Source of the DNA: Rhypophila decipiens
Lineage: Eukaryota > Ascomycota > Sordariomycetes > Sordariales > Naviculisporaceae
Length of the DNA stretch: 64,000 nucleotides
Assembly (NCBI GenBank): GCA_033297075.1
Contig: MU858045.1
Coordinates: 620,001-684,000 of the forward strand
Direction: 5' to 3'
Below the pieces are notes generated by a model that ran no database searches, was not told where the DNA came from, and saw only the letters and a list, made by a program, of their open reading frames with translations. Positions 1-10,289 of the stretch are shown piece by piece; within the stretch, counting starts at the first letter, position 1; the number at the start of each line of letters is the position of its first letter. A program made the position numbers and the translations under genes.

Positions 1-666
1 GACATGGACCGTCGCATGTTACCAAAGAGCTTCAGTAGATTCGCCATCTACCTATACCACCGAATTTCCAAGTAGGCAAGGTGGCAGTTCTGCACATTGA
101 CTTGCTCAAGAATTCACTGCCTAAACTCCCATGTATTCGCTTTCCGACCAACCCCAAAGGCAAAGTAAAGCAAGGTAGCTAGCTGGAACAAAAGCCGTAG
201 CAGAATAGCCAGGTACTACCGTACAAGAAAAGGAAAAAAAAAGAACCCCAATAACGCTCATTTCATTCATTCATTAATGCTCCTTTTCCCACCCGCCCAA
301 TCCTGGAACAAAAACCGGCCAGTCTTTTTGTCATCATGAATACTCCCGTCAAACAAAACCAATTATTCCATCCAGCCCAAACAAGGGCATTTGGTTCATC
401 TTTGCACCTCAAGTATAGCCACCACCAAAATTGCGCTTCATCATATGATATGCGATGCTTACAGTACTAGCTCGCCAAGGTTTGGTTGCAAAGTCTTCGT
501 CATGTGTGTTGTTACAGGTTTATATATAAAACAAAGACAACGCTTTTCATCGCTGCTGGTTGGTTCACAGCCCGCTTCTAGTCATTAGTATAGATGTTGC
601 GTTGTCTTGCTGTGGATATGCTAGCACCGAGGCTTCGGGTCCGGTATGCCCCCGTGTCAAGAGGCC
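1..666. other. intergenic, downstream of BUB2
   Basis: I see no gene here. The stretch holds the 3' flank of the BUB2 gene, with A-rich runs near 229-245. The only open frame (391-588) is short and resembles nothing I know. Confidence 0.6.
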
Positions 667-2426
667 TTATTGGGCGTGGCGAACAATATCGGCATAAACA
701 TCGTCTGGAATCTTTCGTACTAGCGCCAGAGTTCCTTGCTTGATCTGATCGGCCTGCAAGGGCGGGAATGACCTCAAAAGTTTATTCGGACTAAAGACGT
801 GTTAGTGATTGATGTATTCCTGTGAAAAAAAAAAAAGGATAATCCATACCTATGAGAATCCATAATTTTGGTGCGTATCAAAACGAGCTGAGCAACAATA
901 CATAAAATGTTAAGATGCGGGCCGTATGCAAATAAAAAGTCCCACAACCGCAGCACCTCTGGCAACGGCGGCGTACACGCACATAGCGTCAGCACCGATG
1001 GGAATGCGTAGATCTCGGCCGTTAAACCTTTTGATAAGAGGTGTAGGCTGAGTTTGGGATCAACAATGGCAAGGACCTTGTCGACAAGAGCAAGACCTTT
1101 GTGCACGCCATCCATGGCGCCTCGGATGTACCCTGGCAGCTCACGAGTGAGGAGTTGGTGGAAGGCGACAAAAGCTTCGGCCTCGCTCCGGGCGGCATAT
1201 AAGAAAGGGGCCGCTAGGACGTTCATTCCCTGTACATAGGTCCCATACTCTGTAGTAACACTGGCCTCTGATCCCTCTGTCGTTAGCGTCAGAGCTCGAG
1301 CACGACCCTTGGCCACTGGTGATGAGGTTGCGTGTGAGGCTGAGCTGTATCCTGTACCTGGTCGGCTGCCAGCCTGCTCTGGTGTATATGCAGGCAGCGA
1401 TTGGCGAGATCGCGTCGGGCTGCTGAACGGAGAGTGAATGGCGGCACGTTGCTGCTCCTTGTTCCGGTCCTCTCGTGCGTCGTGAAGCTTCCATGCCACA
1501 GCATTCAAGAGACGGATCAGACTTGCCTCGCTAACACGCCGGCGAAACAGAGGATCCGTGGTCAGTGTGCGAAAGGTATCATTGCGGATTTTCGAGTAGG
1601 CAGGCGATGCGCCGCGGTGTATAAGGGCCAGGTAGCTATCGGTTTCTAGGACGGGCGCATTGAGCAGGATTAACCATATATAAATGCGGAGCGAGGACTG
1701 CATGGTCAAAGTCAGCGCCAAGGTTCTGTCTGAAAGCACGACATGAAAAATTTGGTCCATCCTCACCATGCCATCGCTGTCCGCCTTGATTCCCTGATCC
1801 AGGATCTTGTACCTCGCGCTCTCGAGAGCTCCATCGATATCGCCGTTGGGCGGCCCGTCGCGTAATAACTTGTCCAAAGACATGTTGTCGGCGGCCAGAG
1901 ACCGGCGACTCAATGGCGAACGTTTGCCCATTGCAGAACCGGCAGGGCCAAATTGCGAGAGGGAGAATGGGGCGTCGCTGTTTGCGCGACCTCGTGGTGG
2001 TGAGCGATTGACACTCACATTTCTGCGCGTCGGCGAAGGAGGTCGTGGTAGGGGAGCCAAACCCAGACCCGGGCTGGCTAAGTGCTGGGCAGAATATTTG
2101 TGGTGGAGTGCTTGGCGGGGTGGTGGCAGTTGACCCTGATGGGGATTAGGATGGGCCTGATCGTAATGTTGCTGGTGCAGTTGTTGCTGTTGCAACCTCT
2201 GTTGGGCGATGAGCGAAGGCTGGCTCGCTGCTTTTGCTCCGAGACTATGGGCCGATTGCAATCTCCTAATAACGCGATGGGTCCCCGGCGAAGGTGGAGG
2301 GTGGAGCTGGAGGTTGGAGGGCAAGGGGAACGAGGGTATCGTCCCCGGGCCCGCTGAGCTTGCAAGGGCCGGGTCTTTAGTAGGACTCGGCATCTTTTCC
2401 ACCAGGTTCAGGTCACGGAGGGTCAT
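667..2426 (-). CDS. BUB2: BUB2-type TBC-domain GTPase-activating protein
   Basis: This is the GAP half of the Bub2-Bfa1 complex (Cdc16-Byr4 in fission yeast). The complex acts at spindle poles and holds the Tem1/Spg1 GTPase off, restraining mitotic exit and septation. Three exons give 543 residues, with introns at 791-849 and 1698-1766. The N-terminal 180 residues are low-complexity, rich in Gln, Pro and Ser. The TBC domain starts near residue 183. It keeps the arginine finger in IRNDTFR (Arg263) and the glutamine finger in YVQGMN (Gln376), so it should be an active dual-finger GAP. The second intron is 69 nt, has no stop and is a multiple of three, so an ORF reader would take it for 23 extra residues between 'DSDGM' and 'SSLRIYIW'. 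The last exon ends in DIVRHAQ. I chose the start MTLRDLN; a second Met lies at residue 12 (2393). The family call is firm; the exact start is not. Confidence 0.9.
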
Positions 2427-3434
2427 TGGCGAACAAAACGGTGGTAAACGAAGATGGGATTTTAGGATTGTGATTGCGATCACAAATGACAGACCGTGGC
2501 GCACGTTGTTGACGATGCTGACGGAAGCGGACCGGTGGGTTACCAAAGCAACATAGAACGGTGCAAAGGACAAGGACACGCAAAAGCGATGGAAGGTGAC
2601 ACTATCCCCAGCCTTCTGCACTCAAAGTGAATTGTCGTCGTCGCCGTCAAGAGGTTTGACAGGCAGGATGTTCGACATGACTTTACCCAAATGGGGGTAG
2701 TCCTCTGAGCGGGGAGGTTGGAGTTGCATTGGTCCGGATAACCAGCGCGTCGGTTTCGTGTCGCGGTTAGTAAATGTGCCCCACATTTACCGCCGAGTCG
2801 GTACGTGTTTCCGGTGATGAAATTTCATCAACCTGGAACATCTTCAGACTCCAGCCGCTTGGAGGACCTGAATTACATTGGACAGTCAACAATACATACC
2901 CCGGGTCACTAGGATTGCGTATCTTGTCAAGCACAAGAAACAGCCAACTTACAGAACCAAGTTCGATCGTCACATCTTGACGGTTCTCTCTTGAAATTTC
3001 CTGTTTGCAATTTTAATACGCCTACCAAAAAATAGTTTATAGAGCTATGTGCCTATGCCATTGCCATGCAAGAATCCTCGTCATCCCGTCAAACAAATCA
3101 TGGACCCATCCTGTCGAGATGAGTCCCTCGCAAGCCTTTGCGCCCGGGCATAAGTGAGGTCAGAGGGCTCCCGTAAGATAAAAACCAGGCATGGGCCGAA
3201 TCTCATCGACCGCCAAAACAAAATAGATGAAACCCAAGGACTAATCGCGCAGAAAACCCCAACGCACCAGTACTAGAAATTAAGGAAATAGAGTTAAGGA
3301 AACAATAAGAAAGAAAATCCTCCGCCTCCTAGATTACATTAACCATGGCGACATCAGAACGCCATGCATGCCAATAGAGACGATGGAGGGAATTGTCTCG
3401 GGATATATGAAGGATGCGTGCCCAAGCTCAGGAT
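2427..3434. other. intergenic: BUB2 promoter and FPR4 3' flank
   Basis: The left part is the BUB2 upstream region and the right part is the 3' flank of FPR4. Open frames at 2767-2980 exist on both strands but look like chance. I see no RNA gene. Confidence 0.6.
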
Positions 3435-4966
3435 TTACTTGATCTCCAGAAGCTTGACGTCGAAAATGAGTGTGCTGTTGGGAGGGATGCCAGGCACGCC
3501 CTTTGAGCCGTACGCCAAGTGGGCGGGGATGGTAAGCCGACGCTCGCCACCGACAGCCATGCCGTTGATGCCGATGTCCCAACCCTTGATGACCTCACCC
3601 TTGCCGAGCTTGAAGGAGAAAGGTGCACCCTTCTTATTGGAATCGAAAACCTTGCCGTTCTGGAGCTTTCCGATGTAGCGCATGCCAACTCTGTCACCAT
3701 TCTTGGCCGTGCGGCCGGTACCGACCTTCCTGTCGTCGATGGTGACGCCATTCACAACCTTGACGGAGCCCTTCTTCTCCGAGTCCTTGGCAGGACCTGT
3801 CGGGCCTTGTTCGAGGTTCTTGGCGAATTGAACCTTCTTGTCGCCCTTAGCGGGAGATTCCTTCGCCTTGGCCTCTTCGGCAGCGACAGCCTTGCCCTCG
3901 TTGTTCTTGAGCTTCTTCTGCTGCTTCTTGCTCAGCTTCTTGTCCTCCTTGGAGATCATTTCGTCAAGGCCCTCGGCCTCTTCTTCGGCGGCACGCTTCT
4001 TGCCCTTCTTCGACTGGACGAGCTTAGGAGCCTCCTCCTCATCGGTGTCAATTTCCTCAACACGGCCAGCACCGTCAAGATGATCGAGCTCGTCGCTCAT
4101 GTCATCAGAGTCCTCGTCCATCATATCCTCAAGCCCGGGAGGGAGATCGTAATCGTCCTCATCCTCATCATCCGACTCGTCGTCGTGGGAGTGGGGGATG
4201 ACATAGTTTCCGGTGAGGTACACCGTGTGAGTTCCAGAGACAGTGAAGAAAACCTTCTCGCCCTCGGCAATGACGATGTCAAGCGGTTGTTGGTAGGTCT
4301 GCGCACGGGTTAGTAATGGTTAACCTTGCAAGAAGAAGAAGCAATACATACGCGCTCGGTGTCAAGAGTGCAGACAACATAGTCCTCGATGGTGATGTCC
4401 TCGCCCTCCTCATCGTCGCTATCCTCTTCCTCGCTTTCCTCGTCCTCCTCGGAGGCCTTGGCCTTGCCCTTCTTGTCCTTCTTGGAGCTGCCGGCATCTG
4501 CGTCCTCCATCTCATCATCAGAGGCAGCGGCAGTAGCCTCAATCAGCTTCTTGATAGCTGCATCACGACGAGCTTTCTTGGACTTTGCGGGGTCGCTGGG
4601 GCCGCCGTTGGTCTCCTCCTCATCAGAGTCCTCCTCGTCGCCAAGGAGACTGTCATCGTAATCATCCTCGTCATCCGAGTCGACACCGCTGGCCTTGATG
4701 ATCTTGAGCGTAGAGCGGGGAACCGCGGGAGTGGTACCATCTTCGAGAGGCTCTGGGGCAGCAGTGGGATCCAGCGCAGCCATGGTGATGCGGATCTGGA
4801 ATTATTCCGAGGTTAGCATTGTGAAATCAACTCACGAAAATGCCAACAACCGGTGGAATCAGGACACACTTACGGTTGCTGGGAACTCCTGCGCCGCCTC
4901 AATCATAATCTGCCCAGGCGGGACTTCAATGCCATAGAGGGCAACGGGAAGAAGACCTGAAGACAT
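3435..4966 (-). CDS. FPR4: nucleolar FKBP-type peptidyl-prolyl isomerase (Fpr3/Fpr4 type)
   Basis: The protein catalyses proline cis-trans isomerisation and is a nuclear histone chaperone; Fpr4 acts on histone H3 tails and at rDNA. Three exons encode 466 residues, with introns at 4796-4873 and 4299-4351. The N-terminal part (about 1-190) matches the nucleoplasmin-like domain of this group: it starts [18 protein letters not shown] and is interrupted by long Asp/Glu tracts. The middle is acidic and then Lys-rich ([18 protein letters not shown]), fitting nucleolar targeting. The last 110 residues are an FKBP domain with [27 protein letters not shown] and [20 protein letters not shown], including the Trp and Tyr of the FK506 pocket. 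The length is near the usual 460-480. A palindromic pair of GATA-type sites lies 260 bp upstream of the ATG. Confidence 0.93.
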
Positions 4967-6005
4967 CGTGAGGGAATGTGTGATGGAAAGCGATTGGATA
5001 ATTGATTGGACAAGAATGTAAGTGCTCAGTAAGATGGGTGAGAATGCTCAAATTCAATCAGGTTGCGGAGAAAGAGTTGGTGGGAAAATAAAAAGATGGG
5101 AAGAGGTAGAGAATTCGCAAAGCCTAGAGAAGGTCCTCTATAAAATTTTTGGCGGAAAAGCTTCGAAGGCGGCAGCTTGCATCGAAGGACAAAAAAAAAA
5201 GTTGGAACAACCCCACATCAGTGGCCGATAAGGTGCTTATCGCCTCACCGGCTGCCTAGCCAACCAGGCGGGACGGGGCCACTTGCAGGGATCAGTGGAC
5301 CCTCCAGACGGTTTAAGCTCCGCTCGAACTCCAACCGCGTGGAAAGCTCTCCACCAAGTTCACCAACCTCCACACCGCCATTATCTTGGAAGGGCAGTGC
5401 GAATAAAGAACGGCCGCGGACCGTCTGCTATTCGTACATGTTGGTGAATACAATCAAATGTTGATTCTGCCCTTTCCATTGAAGGGTAAGCCACGGATTC
5501 AACATAGGTACACCCAGAGGCTGATTTTTACTCCAACAACTTTCTGTGCGTCACTCACCAAAGTATAGTTTGTTAATAGAGTCTGGACGATGCTTCGAAG
5601 CCATATCCCGCAGCTTTTTTGCTGAAACTCGAGATTTTGCTTGCTATATCTCGACCCTTTGACAACCAGACTTCACAACATCAAATATCCAAAGTGACCA
5701 GCTGATACCTCGTCATTCATTGGACAAGAGGGCTGATATGGAATTAGGAAATTCAGGAGACATGTCCAAATTTCCAACTTCAAAGTTCAAATTGCTTACA
5801 TTATTACATAGGACATGAACAGTACTTTCAGGCTTCGAGAGAAGACTCAACAGCCATTAATTTTCGACCTGTTATTTCGAAAATAAAAACCCATCAAAAA
5901 GAAAAAGCCCAACCCCCGAAGGAAGTCATCAACATCCAAATAGCCATTAGCTGCCACATACATCCGAACAGTACCTACCTTTGATATCCCCTAGAGACAG
6001 CGCAC
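4967..6005. other. intergenic: FPR4 promoter and DJ-1 gene 3' flank
   Basis: This region has no convincing gene. The left half is the FPR4 promoter, with a GATA palindrome at 5226-5242. The right half is AT-richer 3' flank of the DJ-1-type gene. Confidence 0.6.
5226..5242. promoter_or_regulatory. palindromic pair of GATA-type sites
   Basis: The sequence CGATAAG-GTG-CTTATCG has two perfect inverted 7-bp arms around a 3-bp centre. Each arm contains the HGATAR core bound by fungal GATA zinc-finger factors. It sits about 260 bp upstream of the FPR4 start codon. A regulatory role is inferred from position and symmetry only. Confidence 0.4.
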
Positions 6006-6994
6006 TCACGAGGTCTTGCTCTTGTTCTTGCCACCAAAACCCATAAACACAGCCTTGATAATCTGCCACACCACCCCAATAGTAACAGACGCCTGGCTCT
6101 GGGTATACTGCTGCGGCCTGTCCCCAACCTCGGTCATCATGATGGCAAACTCAGCAAGCGGGCCAGGGAAGTGGTGAGTCTGATGGCGAGCATATGCCGC
6201 GACTAAATCGTTCCCGTTGGTGATACCTCCTAGAAAGCAAAAAGAAAGTGACAAACGGTCAGTATACCCGAACTAGAGAAAAAACCGACACTGGAGGGAA
6301 CCATAACGTACCGCTACTCCAAAGATTCCCATCCTGAACCCACCTCAACTCACCACCCTGCCAATCAACGCCCTGATCCCCAAATTTGGCCTGCAAGACA
6401 TCCTGCCCGCCCCTGGGCCCGCAGAACTTCTTGCCTCTCAAGATGCCAGCCTCACCACAGATGAACGCCCCCGTGCAGATGCTCAAGATATCAGTGGTGG
6501 GAACAGCAAAGTGGCCAGCGACCCACTTCTCCACCTCATCAGTGACGGCGATGGAAGGATCCGGGCCAGGGATCATGACAATGTCGAGTTTTCCGGGCTG
6601 GACTTCGGGTGAAGACATGTGGTGCGTGCAGCGGATATTCATGGCGGAAGTCAACTCGATAAGTTCACCTGGTTGGACGGAGCCGATGTCTTTTTTGTTT
6701 TGGTCATTAACAAGATTAGGAAGTCTTTCAGATTAGAATGCTTTTTGTTCCGGGGGGAAATTTCTCACAGTAGATCTCAACGCTCGGCGCGAGATTGACT
6801 ATCGGTTTGGGAATAAAATCAGTCAGAGGCGATTGGTACTCGTAGCTCATGGTCCCAAAGATGTCCACGCAGGCCAGGTCAAGAAGCTGGCAGCCGAACG
6901 GGACGAAGACACCGATGCGAATCTTGTGCCGGGAGTCTGTCCCTGTTGCGGTTCCGGCTCCGGCTCCGGTGGCGGGCTCGGATTTGCTGGCCAT
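6006..6994 (-). CDS. DJ-1/PfpI family protein
   Basis: This is a class I glutamine-amidotransferase-like (DJ-1/PfpI) fold protein. Family members act as glyoxalases, chaperones, proteases or isonitrile hydratases; which applies here cannot be told. Three exons give 275 residues, with introns at 6690-6768 and 6230-6311. The fold starts with IRIGVFVPFGCQLLDLACVD. The nucleophile-elbow cysteine is in ILSICTGAFICGEAG (Cys147), and WSSGGITNGNDLVAAYAR follows near the C-terminal half. The first splice joins EIY to YIGSVQPGE, which fits the family. The first 20 residues are Gly/Ala/Thr-rich and precede the fold, so the start could be a little further in. The C-terminal tail (FGGKNKSKTS) is basic. 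I see no signal peptide. Confidence 0.85.
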
Positions 6995-7781
6995 GATGTT
7001 GAGGTTGTGAATTATAGAGATAATGGTCAGTATTGGTAGTTCGTGGGCTGGGAATTGAGAGCTTATGATCGATCAGGTGATGGTGATGTGGTGAGCTTCG
7101 AGGTGAGAGCTTTCTTTGTGTCAAACCGTTGACGGTTGCGGTGGACGACTTGCAAATAAATTGACATAGATCAATGGGAAGCCGATTATCATCGATGCAG
7201 AATCGGAGGTTCGATTTCATGATATATCATATATTTGTAAACTTGGAGCTCAGCAGCTTGGTAGTTACATCCGAACCGAGAGCGGAAGCTCTTTCCACAT
7301 CATCCCCGTAGGGAGGCGCAAAGACCGAGGCGTACAGCCTCATATCTGAATAAGTACGGCGTGCCATGCACAGATCGGAACGAGATGAGAAACCAAAAAA
7401 AGTTGCTCCATGCGGTACCCGTATATGCGACGCATGTGGCATGATGAGCCCTCCGCTATGAAACTCTCCGATGTCCTCCCGGAAGTTAGCGACTCGGCCC
7501 GTCGCGGACCTCGCGGTCATCCAATCATAATGTGTGGGGACTTGGCGATGGAATGCCGAGCTCAGCCGTATGCAGAATAAACTCTCACACGGCCGACTGT
7601 CGAGCGGTCTTAAAGGCCGCCTAATAAAGACTTGAGCCGTATGAGCTTCGGAGAAAGTGCTTTCACAAGTGCAGACAGTATTAAGAAAGCCTGCTAAAAC
7701 AAAATGTCCACAAATATTGAACCATGTGAAGCCTGGAATTGTATGACCTTCCACTACTCATTATACCTCACTAAATGCAGC
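6995..7781. other. intergenic: DJ-1 gene promoter and ISC1 3' flank
   Basis: A 175-codon open frame on the minus strand (7227-7754) is the only long frame. Its product, starting MEGHTIPGFTWFN, matches no family I recognise and has the mixed composition of chance translation. I treat the region as noncoding. Confidence 0.5.
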
Positions 7782-9630
7782 TCAATCCTCATTCAATTCC
7801 TCATCCTCGTCATCCAGTCGCACGGCAGCAACACCAGCCAACCACCCCCCAATAACACGCCCCCCCGAAGCTGATGCCGAGATAGCCTCCCCAAACGCCT
7901 TCGCACTCCTAACCTCCCATTCAAATTCTTTAAGCGTCTTCAGCTCCCCCCTGAAAAATAGAAGGGCAAGAAGTCCATCAATCGTTCCAGCCGTCAAGTT
8001 GAGACTGCTAAAGAGGATGAGAATGAAACCGACATAAGTCCGACTCCCAACAAACCAGATTCCTACCAAACAAGCAATCGTGAGTAAGAGGGCAACCCAA
8101 AAGTGTAGAGCACGATATTTCAGTTGCGCCTGCTCTCGAGCTCTGTATTTACGGACCAGCTCTAGCAGCTCGTTGGACTCGGCGTCGGGCAATCGTAGGA
8201 GATGCTGTTCAGTGGGCCGATTATTCTCGTCAAAGCTCGTTCTGTTCTTCTTGGAGGCCGAGTCGTCCTGGAACGAGCTGGTGGTAGGAGACTGCAGATA
8301 GGTCCCGTTGTGGAATAAATCTTCTAATCCCGCCGTATAAGTCTCCTTATTACTAGCGCTGCCGGGAATGAGAGTGTCTATTTCGCTGTTCAGCTCTGGT
8401 TTGATGACCTTGCCCGTCGAGCTGGTTACGGGCGCCGTGGCGGGAGCTGGCTCTCGAGACTCCACGCCGTTGCTGGATGCATGCATGGGCACGAATCCTA
8501 ATGTCGCCTCAACGCCGAAATGGTCACTTAGAGAACAGCCCAATTCCGGATGGCGCATAGTCATGCCAACCTTGACCCGCCGGACGGTCCAGCTGCCACC
8601 CAGTGCCGGGATTTCTCCTGTTGACGCAAAGACGTAATCTAATCGTTTGCCCCGATGATCTGTTGTCATTGTCAATATGAGAGCCTGCGTGGCTGTCAGC
8701 TGGGAAGGGGTTACTTACCAGGCGTATCAGGAGAAACAGTAACCTCTGGTTTTCCCGGACCCAGGACTTTCCGTTGGGCTGGGGTCCACCGCCACGTGTT
8801 ATATGGACCATCTGATGCAGCGCCGTTTTCCACGAGATTGAACTCGGCAGTAGGAACCGGTCGGTTCCGGGCTTTCTCTGCCGGATGACCAGCGGGTCCA
8901 AGGGAGCTGTCGGGATGTAGAACGCGCCAAGTATCAGAGACGGGAGCCAGCCCCGTGATGATACGATGCTCAAGAGAGAGCGGGATCATGTTGAAGTCAC
9001 CGAGCGCCAGCACGAGATGGCCGCGTTCAGCAGCGCCGCGAAGGAGTTTCGATACCTCCCAGGCTTGAGCCATCCGGTGACACAAATAGGAGTCATCTGG
9101 TTGCCCGCCTTCATACGGTGCATGTGTCTGGGAAAGGAAAGATTATCACTATTAGTACCTATGCAACAGCTATGGTCATGATAATACACCAAGTTCCTTA
9201 CATGAGTATTAAAGACTTCAATGATGTGCTTAGGATCTGGTCCAAAGCGAATCTTGGCGCATGCGACTCCCTTTCCTACAAACCAGTCGCCTCGCCAGAA
9301 GGCTGTTGGTCTTCCATTTAAAGGATACCGGAACATGGTGCTCTCTTGAATCGGCCATTTCGAAAAGATGGCAAGACCACCGCCAAGAGCGCCGCTGTGA
9401 TAGAACTTGCCATATGGGAGGATGAAGCGAGTTTGGCGTCGGATGCTTCGATAGTCCTCTTGGGTCCAGCATTCCTGAAGCGCAACGATATGAGGCTGTG
9501 GGTCGGCAATAGCAATCTGTCGCCCGATCTCAGTAAGTCGTTCCCTGCGAAGGTCTGAGATGTACTTGAGGCCCCAGCAGTTGAGAGTGATGACGGATAT
9601 CTCCGTTGGGAGGTGTTCCGGTGGACCCAT
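7782..9630 (-). CDS. ISC1: inositol phosphosphingolipid phospholipase C (neutral sphingomyelinase family)
   Basis: Isc1 hydrolyses inositol phosphosphingolipids (IPC, MIPC, M(IP)2C) to ceramide at ER and mitochondrial membranes. Three exons encode 571 residues, with introns at 9128-9201 and 8660-8718. The endonuclease/exonuclease/phosphatase fold is complete: TLNCWGL near the start, the Mg-binding Glu in HIVALQECW, FNTHTHAPY (created by the first splice), ALGDFNM, and the catalytic His in SLSDHFGVEA. A Ser/Thr-rich linker follows. Two hydrophobic segments near the C-terminus (FWVALLLTIACLVGIWFVG and the stretch after TYVGFIL) are the membrane anchors typical of Isc1. It is longer than yeast Isc1 (477 aa) because of the linker. 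It is transcribed divergently from the SWD3 gene. Confidence 0.93.
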
Positions 9631-10289
9631 TGTGAGAAGTCGTCTAGAAGAGCTGATGGAAGGTACAATCGAAGATGATCCTCGTTACTGAAATGTTGAA
9701 TGACGAGGAGGTTGAGAGTCGAGCAAAGCTGCGGGGTGATCTTAATTCATACAGCGTACAACCCAGGTGAAACTCGCAGGTTCATAAACAATCACAAGTA
9801 TAATATAAGGCCGGAGTAAGTTTGCAGATGAATACGGATACGGCTGCCGGCCTGAACCCTGTCCTTATTAAAGCACAAGCTCCCGTTTGATACCACTTGC
9901 TGGGACTTTGTGGTCAGTTGGCGAAGGCTTCCATCTCATCTCTGCAGGGCACTGGGTACCTGGAGTCTGGAGAGGTCCATGGGCGCTGGGCGTTTGCAAG
10001 GGGCTGGTGCATTGGCCAATCGGCAACGCATATCTGATAAGATCCCTTTAGCGATAAGATCCCTTTAGCGCGGCTCCCTGTCGTTTAGTGACCTACAATC
10101 GCCCGACGCGGTCCCCGACAATTTAATTGACACACGCGAAGCAGCAGCACGACCTGGTCCTCAAACTGCCCCCATAAAGGGAGACTCTACAAACGCATGA
10201 ATCAAGATTAAAGTACAGACGACCAAGTCGAGTGGACATAAATCAACCTATGGTCACTTTCGTCGAAAAGGACACTCGGCCGAAGCATC
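9631..10289. promoter_or_regulatory. divergent promoter ISC1 / SWD3
   Basis: These 659 bp serve both ISC1 (leftward) and SWD3 (rightward). They contain a 17-bp tandem duplication with GATA cores at 10036-10069. I see no other gene. Confidence 0.6.
10036..10069. repeat. 17-bp tandem duplication carrying GATA cores
   Basis: The unit GATAAGATCCCTTTAGC occurs twice head to tail. Its first copy is preceded by CT and its second by GC, giving TGATAAG and CGATAAG sites. It lies 220-254 bp upstream of the SWD3 start and about 410 bp upstream of ISC1. Confidence 0.7.

Noticed and set aside
3519..4313. 264-codon frame antisense to FPR4
   Set aside because: A mirror of the strongly biased codons and acidic/basic repeats of FPR4; Leu-rich only because of that.
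7227..7754. 175-codon minus-strand frame between the DJ-1-type gene and ISC1
   Set aside because: No known domain, odd composition, no intron context and a promoter position. More likely a chance frame.
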